Positions 24,574 through 33,088 of a stretch of 64,000 nt of DNA are shown one piece after another. Below the pieces are notes generated by a model. It was not told the DNA's origin. It worked only from the letters and a program-made list of their open reading frames with translations, and did not search any database. The stretch lies in assembly GCA_036274495.1 (NCBI GenBank), contig DASUFP010000041.1, forward strand, positions 1-64,000. The letters run 5' to 3'. Made by a program: the position numbers and the translations under genes. This stretch comes from DASUFP01 sp036274495. GTDB taxonomy: Bacteria; Bacteroidota; Bacteroidia; AKYH767-A; OLB10. Every line of letters begins with the position of its first letter. The stretch's first letter is position 1.

Positions 24574-26142
24574 ATGAATAAAATCAACGCTACTGCATCT
24601 GCATTTCTCCTGATGGCCCTTTTACTGGCAGCAGGAAAACCTGTATGCGCCCAGCCTACTCCTGTTTCTGATGATTTTAAGACTGAGATTGTCCCCGGGC
24701 TGGTGGAACACGATGATGACATAAGAGCCGGACTGCTATATGATGCTGTGACTAAGAAAATTGTCTGGGAAAAGGATATGTATTATGCTTATCCAATTGC
24801 ATCGTTGACCAAAATGATGGTTGCCCTTATTACGCTTGAGGCGATAAGAGACAGTGCTGCAGACTGGTCCGATGAAGTTGTAGTCGACCGTCTTTATAAA
24901 AGAAGCCGGAGAAGCAGTTCGGTCTATAAAACAACCGAAACGTACACCCTTGAATCGCTTTTGCAGCTGGCCATGATTCCTTCAAACAATCTTGCATGCG
25001 GCGACATTGCAAAATACCTGGGTGGATCGGTAGATGAATTTGTAAAGAAGATGAATGCCCGTGCAGCAGCACTGGGCATGAAAAACACCTTTTATTCGAA
25101 TCCCAGTGGTTTGCCCGCATCTGTAAAAGATCTTGACAACAGCTCTTCGCCCCATGACCTGCTGCTGCTTTCGCTCGAATTACTTCACTACGATGAATTA
25201 CTTCAGATAACTTCAACAGGATATGCTGAAGTAAAAAATGATAAGCGTTCGGGTGTATACAAAAATCACAATCATCTTGTAATTGATTATGAAAATGATG
25301 TTGACGGGTTAAAGACAGGCTATACAAAACGTGCGCGCTTTTGTCTTACTGCAACAGCAAAAAAAGATGATTACAGAATAATTGCCATTGTACTTGGGGT
25401 ACCAAATCCCTACCAGAGAAACGAAATTGTGGCGGGTATGTTCAACAAATACTACCAGCAAATAGGCTGCGGCCCGATGCTCTCTTCAACTTCGGGCCCG
25501 GTTGCCGATCCGGGTTTGGTAACGGAAGCTTTGACCGCTTCGGACGACAGTTCCATAGTATACCGGACCGTGTGGACGAAAAAAAGAAAGACGCATACTG
25601 TCAGAAGCGGCGAATCGCTCTCCTCTATCGGATCCAAATACAAAGTCACCTATCAGCAAATAAAAAAGTGGAATCATTTGCGATCAAACAGAATTCTTTC
25701 CGGTCAGAAATTGCTGGTGTATGTTGATACTCCCGTTAAAGTTGCTGTTAAGAATACTCCTGCTTCGGACAATGAGGACGAAACTGTTCAAGATAGCGAC
25801 CCGGGTTCTGTAGAGACTGTTGGTGCCGATGCCGCACTTGCCGACAGTGATGATGTGTCTACAACAACGACCGCAAAGCCTTCGACCAAGCCTGAAACAA
25901 CCAAAAAAGTTGCTGCCGCTAAAAAGCCTTCTGCAACATCCGCATCAGCAGTATCAGCTAAAAAAGCGGCCCCGGTTCCCGCGCAAAAATATGTTTACCA
26001 CATAGTACAATCGGGCGACACATTATGGAGTATCGGCCAGCGATATGAAACATCGGTAGATGAGATCAAACGCACGAACAATATTCAAAACGCACGCTCA
26101 TTAAAACCCGGCACACGACTAAAAATTAAAATTGGCGGATAA
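24574..26142 (+). CDS. D-alanyl-D-alanine carboxypeptidase with two LysM domains
   Basis: A low-molecular-weight penicillin-binding protein that trims pentapeptide side chains in the periplasm. The 522-residue protein has a signal peptide ending in VCAQ. The SxxK motif is SLTK (Ser77), SxN is SNN (137-139) and KTG is at 247-249 (DGLKTGYT). After the catalytic domain come LysM 1 (about 348-392, HTVRSGESLSSIGSKY) and a Thr/Ala/Lys/Pro-rich linker (about 395-470). LysM 2 ends the protein (about 476-521, YHIVQSGDTLWSIGQRY). LysM domains bind peptidoglycan and replace the usual C-terminal amphipathic anchor. I use ATG 24574; a TTG four codons earlier is less likely. Confidence 0.93.
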   Translation: MNKINATASAFLLMALLLAAGKPVCAQPTPVSDDFKTEIVPGLVEHDDDIRAGLLYDAVTKKIVWEKDMYYAYPIASLTKMMVALITLEAIRDSAADWSDEVVVDRLYKRSRRSSSVYKTTETYTLESLLQLAMIPSNNLACGDIAKYLGGSVDEFVKKMNARAAALGMKNTFYSNPSGLPASVKDLDNSSSPHDLLLLSLELLHYDELLQITSTGYAEVKNDKRSGVYKNHNHLVIDYENDVDGLKTGYTKRARFCLTATAKKDDYRIIAIVLGVPNPYQRNEIVAGMFNKYYQQIGCGPMLSSTSGPVADPGLVTEALTASDDSSIVYRTVWTKKRKTHTVRSGESLSSIGSKYKVTYQQIKKWNHLRSNRILSGQKLLVYVDTPVKVAVKNTPASDNEDETVQDSDPGSVETVGADAALADSDDVSTTTTAKPSTKPETTKKVAAAKKPSATSASAVSAKKAAPVPAQKYVYHIVQSGDTLWSIGQRYETSVDEIKRTNNIQNARSLKPGTRLKIKIGG

Positions 26143-26160
26143 CCAACTCTTCCTCATTCG

Positions 26161-26733
26161 ATGATAAAACCAATTTTCATTCTCCTGGCAGCAGCAACAG
26201 TTTTAATTGCTGCTCCTTCGTTCGCACAAAAATCAAAAGAAGAACCTGTGCAGGTTGTTATTCCCAAAGACAAAGACACCGGACTCTATTCCTATTCAGG
26301 AGTTGTTGATGTTAGCGGAACAACGAAAGATGAATTATATAACCGTGCCATAGCATGGGTACAGTTGTATTATAAAAATCCGGGTGACGTATTACGTGAG
26401 AAAGACCCTGCATCAGGGAAAATGGTTATCAAAGCCCGTTTCAAAATATACAATCCGGCTGATAAAAAGGGGTTAGCAACCGATGCCGGTGATGTGATGT
26501 ACACACTTACCATTCAGTTTAAAGATGGTAAATACCGGTATGAACTTACACGGTTTACCTGGATGCTTACCTCGGCATTTGCGGCCGAACGATGGGCGGA
26601 CAAAAGCTCTTCCTCTTATAAATCCGAATTCGATCACTACCTTACACAAACAGATGCAAAAGCGTCGGAAGTTCTTTTGGCTTTGAAAAAAGGGATGACC
26701 ACCTCGCCCGAAAAAAAGAAAGACGATTGGTAG
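26161..26733 (+). CDS. Exported DUF4468-domain protein
   Basis: A 190-residue exported protein with a signal peptide (FILLAAATVLIAAPSFAQ). The DUF4468 domain, a TBP-like fold, covers about residues 35-125. It is recognisable by YSGVVDVSGTTKDELYNRAIAWVQLYYKNP and VIKARFKIYN, then DVMYTLTIQFKDGKYRYELTRFTW. The C-terminal part is helical and lysine-rich. The family is Bacteroidota-specific, with no known activity. The start is 18 bp after the carboxypeptidase stop, so the two may be co-transcribed. Confidence 0.88.
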   Translation: MIKPIFILLAAATVLIAAPSFAQKSKEEPVQVVIPKDKDTGLYSYSGVVDVSGTTKDELYNRAIAWVQLYYKNPGDVLREKDPASGKMVIKARFKIYNPADKKGLATDAGDVMYTLTIQFKDGKYRYELTRFTWMLTSAFAAERWADKSSSSYKSEFDHYLTQTDAKASEVLLALKKGMTTSPEKKKDDW

Positions 26734-26783
26734 CCGGTTTGTAATTTTTTTATGAATTGTTGAAATAGCTTCCTTTCCTTTTC

Positions 26784-26822
26784 TATATTTACTTCACAAC
26801 CTCCTACATTATCATGTGAAGT
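26784..26822 (+). promoter_or_regulatory. -7 box and start-adjacent hairpin of the beta-helix gene
   Basis: TATATTTA (26784-26791) follows TTG (26760-26762) by 21 bp. Immediately after it, ACTTCACA (26791-26798) and TGTGAAGT (26815-26822) form a perfect 8-bp inverted repeat with a 16-nt loop. The start codon follows directly at 26823. The hairpin could be an operator overlapping the transcription start, or mRNA structure controlling initiation. Confidence 0.4.
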
Positions 26823-28226
26823 ATGAAAAAAATTTACCCTCTTTCAATAATAATGCTGTTGACTTTAAGGTCATTTGCAACTATCCTGAACGTTCCTTCC
26901 GGTTATCCCACCATTCAGAATGCTATCAATAATTCAATGGCCGGGGACACCGTTTCCGTATCTCCGGGTACTTACTTTGAGAATATCAATTTCAGAGGTA
27001 AAAACATTGTTGTAACCAGTCACTATTATTTATCCTCTGACACCTCCTTTATCAGAACAACCATACTGAATGGCAGTCAGCCCGTGTATGCAGATACAGG
27101 CAGTGTAGTCATTTTTAATTCGGGAGAGGATAGTACAGCCGTATTACAAGGTTTTACCATTACCGGCGGTTTTGGTACCCGATGGACCGATGTGCACGGC
27201 GCGGGAGTATATCGTGAAGGAGGAGGCATACTGATTGAATTTTCGGCACCAACTATTACACACAACAACATTTCGAATAATCTGGTAACTGATTTGAACG
27301 GAGTTATTTCAACCGGAGGCGGAGGGCTTCGCATTGGCGACAGCAACCCGGTTATTTGCAGCAATTTTATTGGATATAATCAGGCCAGATATGGTTCAGG
27401 AATCGTGCTCAATTATACGGGCGCTCACATCACCAATAACGTAATTGCATCAAATTTCGGAGCTGCCGATTATTATGGCGGAGCCGGTATTTGGATAGTT
27501 AATAACTTACCAGGATCGGCAAAAATCATTGAAAACAATACAATTGTTGATAATGAAGCTAACTTATCTACGAATGGTTCCGGAGGGGTGGTTGTTTGGT
27601 CAGCGTCTTCGGTAACGATGAAAAACAATATCATTTATAACAATTTAGCTCCTTCAGGACTGCAAATAAAACTTGCATCCTCCACACCATCGGTTACCTA
27701 TTGTGATGTCATGGGAGGTTTTACCGGCTCAGGGAATTTTGATGCTGATCCGTTATTCGAACCCGGCGGTAATTATCTTTCACCGACTTCTCCCTGTATT
27801 GATGCCGGCGACAGCAGCACAGCATACAATGATGTAGAAGACCTGCTCAATCCCGGCTTTGCCTTGTTCCCGTCTAAAGGGATGGTGAGAAATGATGTAG
27901 GTGCTTATGGCGGACCATGCGCAGCGATACTGCAAACGGTAAATAATTCCTTATCGCTGAATGATGCTTATGCGCTGTATCACTTTAATTTGTTTCCTGT
28001 TCCGGCAACGAGTTATATAAAACTCTCCAGTTCATCACTCATTCCGGAACATACATTTTATTTGATCTTTGATCTTGCAGGCAAACAAATTAAAAGCGGT
28101 ATGCTGCCGGATTCAGAAAATGAAATTTTAATTGACCTCCCAGAGTTGACCAGCGGACACTATTTTGTCCGTTTACAAAATGGCGAATCGCTGCTCACGC
28201 AAAAAAGTTTCCAGATAATCCGGTAA
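26823..28226 (+). CDS. Secreted right-handed beta-helix protein with T9SS type A domain
   Basis: A 467-residue exported protein. After the signal peptide comes LNVPSGYPTIQNAINNSMAGDTVSVSPGTYFENI, the classic entry to a pectate-lyase-like beta-helix. Rungs such as NNISNN, CSNFIGYN, TNNVIASN, NNTIVDNEAN and KNNIIYNN run to about residue 285. CDVMGGFTGSGNFDADPLF and SPCIDAGDS fit choice-of-anchor Q type proteins. The end (YHFNLFPVPATSYIKLS, LIFDLAGKQIKSGML, KSFQIIR) is a T9SS type A domain. Catalytic residues of polysaccharide lyases are not evident; the role may be binding or depolymerizing a polysaccharide. Confidence 0.85.
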   Translation: MKKIYPLSIIMLLTLRSFATILNVPSGYPTIQNAINNSMAGDTVSVSPGTYFENINFRGKNIVVTSHYYLSSDTSFIRTTILNGSQPVYADTGSVVIFNSGEDSTAVLQGFTITGGFGTRWTDVHGAGVYREGGGILIEFSAPTITHNNISNNLVTDLNGVISTGGGGLRIGDSNPVICSNFIGYNQARYGSGIVLNYTGAHITNNVIASNFGAADYYGGAGIWIVNNLPGSAKIIENNTIVDNEANLSTNGSGGVVVWSASSVTMKNNIIYNNLAPSGLQIKLASSTPSVTYCDVMGGFTGSGNFDADPLFEPGGNYLSPTSPCIDAGDSSTAYNDVEDLLNPGFALFPSKGMVRNDVGAYGGPCAAILQTVNNSLSLNDAYALYHFNLFPVPATSYIKLSSSSLIPEHTFYLIFDLAGKQIKSGMLPDSENEILIDLPELTSGHYFVRLQNGESLLTQKSFQIIR

Positions 28227-28240
28227 CTAAGCCAGACTCG

Positions 28241-29413
28241 TCAAATTATTCTCATTGTATTCTGCCATTGACTGATTTCGTCGCATTGATCAGTTTCAAT
28301 GAGCACACAGCCGGGTGCATTGCCTTTTGTAAAACTCCCCAGGTCGCTCCATCCAAAATACTGCGCGCCATTGCGGGTTGCCCATGTAAGCATATCGGCA
28401 CCGTTAATCTTCGGATATTCAGAGTGAATTGTTTTAAGCTCGTCCAGCATGTTCAATGAATTGTTGGATGCAAGGCTGTCGGTGCCAATTGTTAAACGGA
28501 TTCCTGAATCCATAAGCATCGGGATATCCGGCAGTCTACCCTCTATATACTGATTTGCTTTAGGACAAAGCGCCATCCAGCTTCTGTTGAGCAAACCGTT
28601 TTTTGAAATCAGTTCCAGATCTTCTTTTGTTGCAACAGTATTGTGAACAAAAAGCAGATTGCCATTTGAAGGGACATGGGATAAACAATACCCAAATGCA
28701 TCTGTAGTTAGTAATGGAAGTGCATTCGTGTTAATTCCCATTTCGGCAAAGACTTCGGCAAATTTCCCTTCACCTTGCCGGAACAACCTATTTTCGGCAT
28801 TAGACTCCTGACTGTGTATGCTCCATGGAGCATGAGTAGGGTGATGCGAAGCGATCAGGTTAAAGAGCGCCGGAGGAACGGAGTAGGGAGCATGCGGCAC
28901 AACACTGGCTGCCAATCCCGACAAAATAAATTGTTCACATAGCGCATTGGCGGCATCAAACAATTCGGCTGACTTACTTTCATCGAGTCCGAAGACTTCA
29001 ATAAAATTATGCCATCTGATTGGTGATCCCTTTTTAATATTTACCGTATTTGCCCTGTTACAAATATCGCCTGCTCCCTGTATTCCCTGATTCCACATTT
29101 CACCGGCAGCATTGATGGCGGCATTTTCAATTTGCTCTTCCGGAGCTTCTCTGCGCTGTTTTGAAAAATCTCTGATAAACCCCGGAAGAGTTGTTCCCCG
29201 GGGGATGGCGTTTTTTAAATAAGATAATTCGAGATGGCAATGCGTATTAATAAACCCCGGTATAATTATTCCATTGAACCGTTCAACATCTTCTGATCCG
29301 GAATCCTCCGTAATATCAAGCAGTTTTCCGGTATCATCAAACAGGAGCATCTGGCCTGACACAAAACATCCTGTTGGTAACAAAATCCGGTCGGCCGTGA
29401 TCTTACGCATCAT
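28241..29413 (-). CDS. Amidohydrolase-superfamily deaminase/hydrolase
   Basis: A cytosolic metal-dependent hydrolase of the TRZ/ATZ group, 390 residues. The metal motif HCH is at 58-60 (PGFINTHCHLEL). Further candidates are His174 (VPHAPYS), His200 in SIHSQES, a His in LLFVHNTV and the Asp of IGTDSLASNN. These are the marks of nucleoside-type deaminases, including S-adenosylhomocysteine and aminodeoxyfutalosine deaminases. The latter belongs to the futalosine menaquinone route, but no other mqn gene is here to support it. I start at 29413 (Met-Met pair); the longer frame to 29524 would overlap the divergent rlmN and has no family match. Confidence 0.82.
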   Translation of the reverse strand: MMRKITADRILLPTGCFVSGQMLLFDDTGKLLDITEDSGSEDVERFNGIIIPGFINTHCHLELSYLKNAIPRGTTLPGFIRDFSKQRREAPEEQIENAAINAAGEMWNQGIQGAGDICNRANTVNIKKGSPIRWHNFIEVFGLDESKSAELFDAANALCEQFILSGLAASVVPHAPYSVPPALFNLIASHHPTHAPWSIHSQESNAENRLFRQGEGKFAEVFAEMGINTNALPLLTTDAFGYCLSHVPSNGNLLFVHNTVATKEDLELISKNGLLNRSWMALCPKANQYIEGRLPDIPMLMDSGIRLTIGTDSLASNNSLNMLDELKTIHSEYPKINGADMLTWATRNGAQYFGWSDLGSFTKGNAPGCVLIETDQCDEISQWQNTMRII

Positions 29414-29472
29414 ACAAAGGTGTGAAATACATTCGAAACCACCCATTTCTGGCAGATCGATGCCGGATAGCG

Positions 29473-29480
29473 TATCTTTG
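29473..29480 (+). promoter_or_regulatory. -7 box of rlmN
   Basis: TATCTTTG is a full -7 match. The rlmN ATG is at 29488, only 7 bp after it, so the transcript would begin at or within a few bases of the start codon. The -33 element is weak. Confidence 0.55.
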
Positions 29481-29487
29481 CAATACC

Positions 29488-30543
29488 ATGAACACCTCTT
29501 TACCGGACATCCGGAACATGACAATCAGCGAGTTGACGGAAGTATTCGCGGGGCTCGGCGAAAAATCTTACCGTGCCCAGCAGGTATATGACTGGCTATG
29601 GCAGAAATCGGCGAATTCATTTGATGAGATGACCAATTTATCAAAGGAATTACGCGACAGATTATCAGGTGTTCTGGCAATAAGACCCGTGGTTATCGCT
29701 ACCAGTCAGGTAAGCAGCGACAGAACCATCAAAAATGCATTCAGGTTGCACGATGGTCACATTGTAGAAGGTGTATTAATTCCAACGGATGAACGTATGA
29801 CTGCGTGTGTATCGTCGCAGGTAGGATGCAGCTTAACATGTAAATTTTGTGCTACCGGCCGTCTGGACCGTATCCGCAATCTTGACGCGGGAGAAATTTA
29901 CGATCAGGTAGCAATGATACGTAAACAGGCGGCTGACAACTATTCTATTCCGCTTTCAAACATTGTGTATATGGGAATGGGAGAACCACTCCTGAATTAT
30001 AATAATGTATTGCGTTCCATTGAACTGATTACCTCACAGCCCGGTTTAGGTATGGCTCAGCGCAGAATTACAGTGAGTACAGCCGGCATCGCTAAAATGA
30101 TTAAGAAGCTTGGCGACGATCAGGTAAAATTTAATCTTGCATTATCGCTACATGCAGCCAATGATGAAAAACGAAATAAGATTATGCCAATCAATGAGCA
30201 TAACTCGCTTTCTTCACTCCGGGAAGCGTTGATATACTACCATCAAAAAACAGGTAATGCGGTTACTTACGAGTATATTGTTTTTAAGGATTTTAATGAT
30301 AGTGCTGCCGACGCACGTGAATTAGCGGAGTTTGCGAAAATTGTTCCGGTAAAAATAAATCTGATTGAATACAACCCTATTGATGGGGGAGCCTTTCAGC
30401 AGACAACAGAAACACGACTTGAGGCTTTTAAAAATATCTTATGGCGAAACGGATTTCAGGTAAATCTTCGCCGAAGCAGAGGTAAAGATATTGATGCCGC
30501 CTGCGGACAGCTGGCAAACAAGAGTGTAGCGGGCAGCCGATAG
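29488..30543 (+). CDS. rlmN: Dual-specificity 23S rRNA (A2503-C2) / tRNA (A37-C2) methyltransferase RlmN
   Basis: A radical-SAM methyltransferase that methylates C2 of A2503 in 23S rRNA and A37 of some tRNAs. The 351-residue protein has the cluster motif CxxxCxxC at Cys114, Cys118 and Cys121 (GCSLTCKFCATG). The methyl-carrier cysteine Cys339 is in DAACGQL near the C-terminus, and VYMGMGEPLLNY is present. I start at ATG 29488 because DIRNMTISELTEVF aligns with the usual N-terminus. The upstream extension to 29422 overlaps the amidohydrolase promoter region. Converges with the SRPBCC gene. Confidence 0.95.
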   Translation: MNTSLPDIRNMTISELTEVFAGLGEKSYRAQQVYDWLWQKSANSFDEMTNLSKELRDRLSGVLAIRPVVIATSQVSSDRTIKNAFRLHDGHIVEGVLIPTDERMTACVSSQVGCSLTCKFCATGRLDRIRNLDAGEIYDQVAMIRKQAADNYSIPLSNIVYMGMGEPLLNYNNVLRSIELITSQPGLGMAQRRITVSTAGIAKMIKKLGDDQVKFNLALSLHAANDEKRNKIMPINEHNSLSSLREALIYYHQKTGNAVTYEYIVFKDFNDSAADARELAEFAKIVPVKINLIEYNPIDGGAFQQTTETRLEAFKNILWRNGFQVNLRRSRGKDIDAACGQLANKSVAGSR

Positions 30544-30557
30544 GCCATCACCCCGTT

Positions 30558-30968
30558 TCAGTGGGTGAAATAATCATTCAAGGGATCAAGTACATAATCG
30601 ACCCAACCTTTTTCATGTTCTGCGGCCTCCTTCTGTGTAGGAAGTTCAGAATGATCAATGGTAAGTTCGGTACCTGCGGCATGCGGCTGAAAAGTAAACT
30701 CCACTACTGACGGCTTCGTTTTTACATCCCACTCTGACGGCTTCCAGGTATACGATAACTGTTTCTTCTTTTTATTGAATTGGATCACAGAACCGGTTAT
30801 CCAGGTGCCGAACAGATTCACTTTACCGCCTGAATGAGGCTCAATAAATCCTCCGTTTTCACACCACTCACCAATTTGAGCTTCTTGTGTAAGGGCATCA
30901 AAAACCTTATCAGGAGTGGCATAAACAATATACCTGACTTTTATTTTGAATCCTCTTGGCGTCGACAC
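30558..30968 (-). CDS. SRPBCC / AHSA1-type START-like protein
   Basis: A small soluble helix-grip protein of the AHSA1 (activator of Hsp90 ATPase homolog) group, 136 residues. It is shown by YIVYATPDKVFDALTQEAQIGEWC at the N-terminus, GGKVNLFGTWITGSV, LSYTWKPSEWD and TELTIDHSELP, ending with GWVDYVLDPLNDYF. Ligand unknown. The start is uncertain. A GTG at 30966-30968 (STPRGFKIKV) avoids the upstream metalloprotease gene; a TTG at 30998 would overlap its last 17 bp. No ATG is available. It follows the metalloprotease pair on the same strand. Confidence 0.82.
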   Translation of the reverse strand: MSTPRGFKIKVRYIVYATPDKVFDALTQEAQIGEWCENGGFIEPHSGGKVNLFGTWITGSVIQFNKKKKQLSYTWKPSEWDVKTKPSVVEFTFQPHAAGTELTIDHSELPTQKEAAEHEKGWVDYVLDPLNDYFTH

Positions 30969-30981
30969 GCTAAGTGGTGAA

Positions 30982-33066
30982 TCAGTTGGTAAATACAATT
31001 TTCTCTGTTATCGGGCTTCCGTCAATCACAACACGAACAAAGTAGGTTCCTTTTGCGAGTTTTTCGCCAAATGTAAATGTATGCGCTCCGGACATAAGTT
31101 TCTCACTACACAAAACCGCAACGGTTCTTCCGGCTATATCAAGCACTTCAGCCTTAACATCGGCAGCAGCGGCAAGACTGAAAGCTACGTTTGCTGAAGT
31201 TGATGCAGGATTGGGATACACATTAAGAGTAGCCAGAAATTCCACATCCTGTATACCAACCGTTGAAACCCCGGTAATATTTATATCGTCGATGTAAATA
31301 TTATTTCCGGTATTCTGCAAATATTCAAATTTAAACCGAACACTCGGAGAGTTGTTATATGAAACCGTATTGAGTCCTACATTTTCAAGCCTCCATTGAT
31401 TGCTATTGGGAATAAAATTACCGGAAATGATTCCACCGGTTGACAGATTAAGTCCGTCCTTAGTATAACGTACATTCCAGCTGTTTCCGCAATTATTGGA
31501 TGCATAAACTTTTAACTGATCGGTGCTGCTGGCAGATCGCGCAGCAAACGCAAGGCGAAAAGTCATCCCTGCATTGGTAATATTTGTAAAGTTATATCCC
31601 GGGGTAATGAAAGCGTCCTCAGAACCATTCGGGTTGCCGGAATAATTATTGATTTTCATTGATTTTGATCCGCTGAAAGATGCATCGGAAGAAATTCCCC
31701 ATGCATTCCCATTGCTGTTTTCAACCAGCCAATCGCTTCCGGAAGGAAACGTGATTGATTCAAAATCTTCCGTAAAAGGAACAGCATTAACACCTGTAGC
31801 AGGGCTTACGATTATGATTCCTTGTCCGGTAATGCTGGAATTTCCGGCAGCATTATCCACAGTCAGTGTTACATCGTATATTCCAGGTGTGTTATATTGC
31901 ACCTGAGGTGTTTGCGCAGTCGAACTGGAAGGTGATCCTCCGGGAAAATCCCATTGCCATGAGCTGGGATCACCGTGCCATGACAAATCATCGAAGGTTA
32001 AGGTTGTGCCGGTACAGATAAACTTTTTGTTCCTGTTAAAATCTGCAATAGGAGCACAAGCTACAGGAACATATCCATCGTTTGTGCCGGTAGCAATTAA
32101 ATTGGACTGGCTCCACAAATTATCTCTGTCGCCGGTATTGCTGTTCAGTGCAGCGTGCATCCTCATTTTTTGTCCTTCGGTAAACATATAGTGGCAGCCT
32201 GCATAATCCATATAGTTCTGCACGTTGTCGAGGGAGTTACAAGTTACCTGAGCCGTATCGCATGAAAAATTAGCTACTCCAACGGTGGTGGGTGTGTCGG
32301 CAACAAAATCGGAGTTGGAGCAGTTCGCCGGATCACCGGGGCTGTTTGTGCTTCCCCAGGTATGGGACAAATTAAGCCAGTGGCCGGTTTCGTGTGCAAG
32401 CGAACGTGCTGAATAGTTTGAGCCGTTGCTGGTGCCGATGCTTCCGGTATAGTCGTGACGAATTACCACTCCGTCTATGCCGGCTGCAATTCCCGGATAG
32501 TAGGCATATCCGGCGGCGCCGCTGGCAATATTTGATACTACCCAAATATTAAAATATTTATCTGCCGGCCAGTCAATAAGCTGTTTAACATTGTCGCCTG
32601 CCGAATAGGTAAGTGAAGAAACGGTACGCGTAATGCCATCGGTACAATTCCCGTTGGGATCGATTTGTGCCAGTCTGAACTGAACCTGTACATCAGCAAT
32701 AATAGGTCTGAAAACAGAACATACGATAACGCTGTCGGCATATAATTTTTGAAAGCTCTTATTGAGAATATCAACTGCATCAAGCACCTGAGCCTTACTT
32801 ATATTTTCGCCACCGTAATTATGAATGATGTGAAATACAACAGGAATTGTAAACAGAACGGTTCCTGCTGTACGCTGCTGAGCATGTTGCTGAACATATT
32901 GCTGCGTCTGCTGTTCAAGTGCGGCAAGTCGGCCGGCATAACCGGGATCAGCCTGTTTTGCCTGTTCTATCATTTCGCTGGCAGAACAAACGCGGTATTG
33001 CTGCCCGTAAGATAAAAAAGCAAGTGCGACAAATGCCGCACTTGCAATTATGAATTTCTTCATCAT
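30982..33066 (-). CDS. Secreted M43-family zinc metalloprotease with PKD and T9SS type A domains
   Basis: A cytophagalysin/pappalysin-type protease, 694 residues. After the signal peptide and a propeptide-like region, the catalytic domain holds HETGHWLNLSH (225-235), the HExxHxxxxxH zinc motif. A Met-turn NYMDYAGC and paired cysteines follow. Then come a PKD domain (about 338-420, with WQWDFPGGSPSSSTAQ and YDVTLTVDN) and a jelly-roll adhesion-type domain (about 428-600, starting PFTEDFESI). The end is a T9SS type A sorting domain (VYPNPASTSANVAF to KIVFTN). It lies 22 bp downstream of a close paralog. Likely degrades extracellular proteins. Confidence 0.93.
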   Translation of the reverse strand: MMKKFIIASAAFVALAFLSYGQQYRVCSASEMIEQAKQADPGYAGRLAALEQQTQQYVQQHAQQRTAGTVLFTIPVVFHIIHNYGGENISKAQVLDAVDILNKSFQKLYADSVIVCSVFRPIIADVQVQFRLAQIDPNGNCTDGITRTVSSLTYSAGDNVKQLIDWPADKYFNIWVVSNIASGAAGYAYYPGIAAGIDGVVIRHDYTGSIGTSNGSNYSARSLAHETGHWLNLSHTWGSTNSPGDPANCSNSDFVADTPTTVGVANFSCDTAQVTCNSLDNVQNYMDYAGCHYMFTEGQKMRMHAALNSNTGDRDNLWSQSNLIATGTNDGYVPVACAPIADFNRNKKFICTGTTLTFDDLSWHGDPSSWQWDFPGGSPSSSTAQTPQVQYNTPGIYDVTLTVDNAAGNSSITGQGIIIVSPATGVNAVPFTEDFESITFPSGSDWLVENSNGNAWGISSDASFSGSKSMKINNYSGNPNGSEDAFITPGYNFTNITNAGMTFRLAFAARSASSTDQLKVYASNNCGNSWNVRYTKDGLNLSTGGIISGNFIPNSNQWRLENVGLNTVSYNNSPSVRFKFEYLQNTGNNIYIDDINITGVSTVGIQDVEFLATLNVYPNPASTSANVAFSLAAAADVKAEVLDIAGRTVAVLCSEKLMSGAHTFTFGEKLAKGTYFVRVVIDGSPITEKIVFTN

Positions 33067-33088
33067 TAATTATTTATAAACTGATTGT

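Noticed and set aside
24830..25327. 165-residue minus-strand frame inside the D,D-carboxypeptidase gene
   Set aside because: Antisense shadow of a gene with all catalytic motifs; His/Leu/Gln-rich composition.
30546..30567. TCACCC/GGGTGA inverted repeat between rlmN and the SRPBCC gene
   Set aside because: It overlaps the SRPBCC coding end, has only six paired bases and no run of T.
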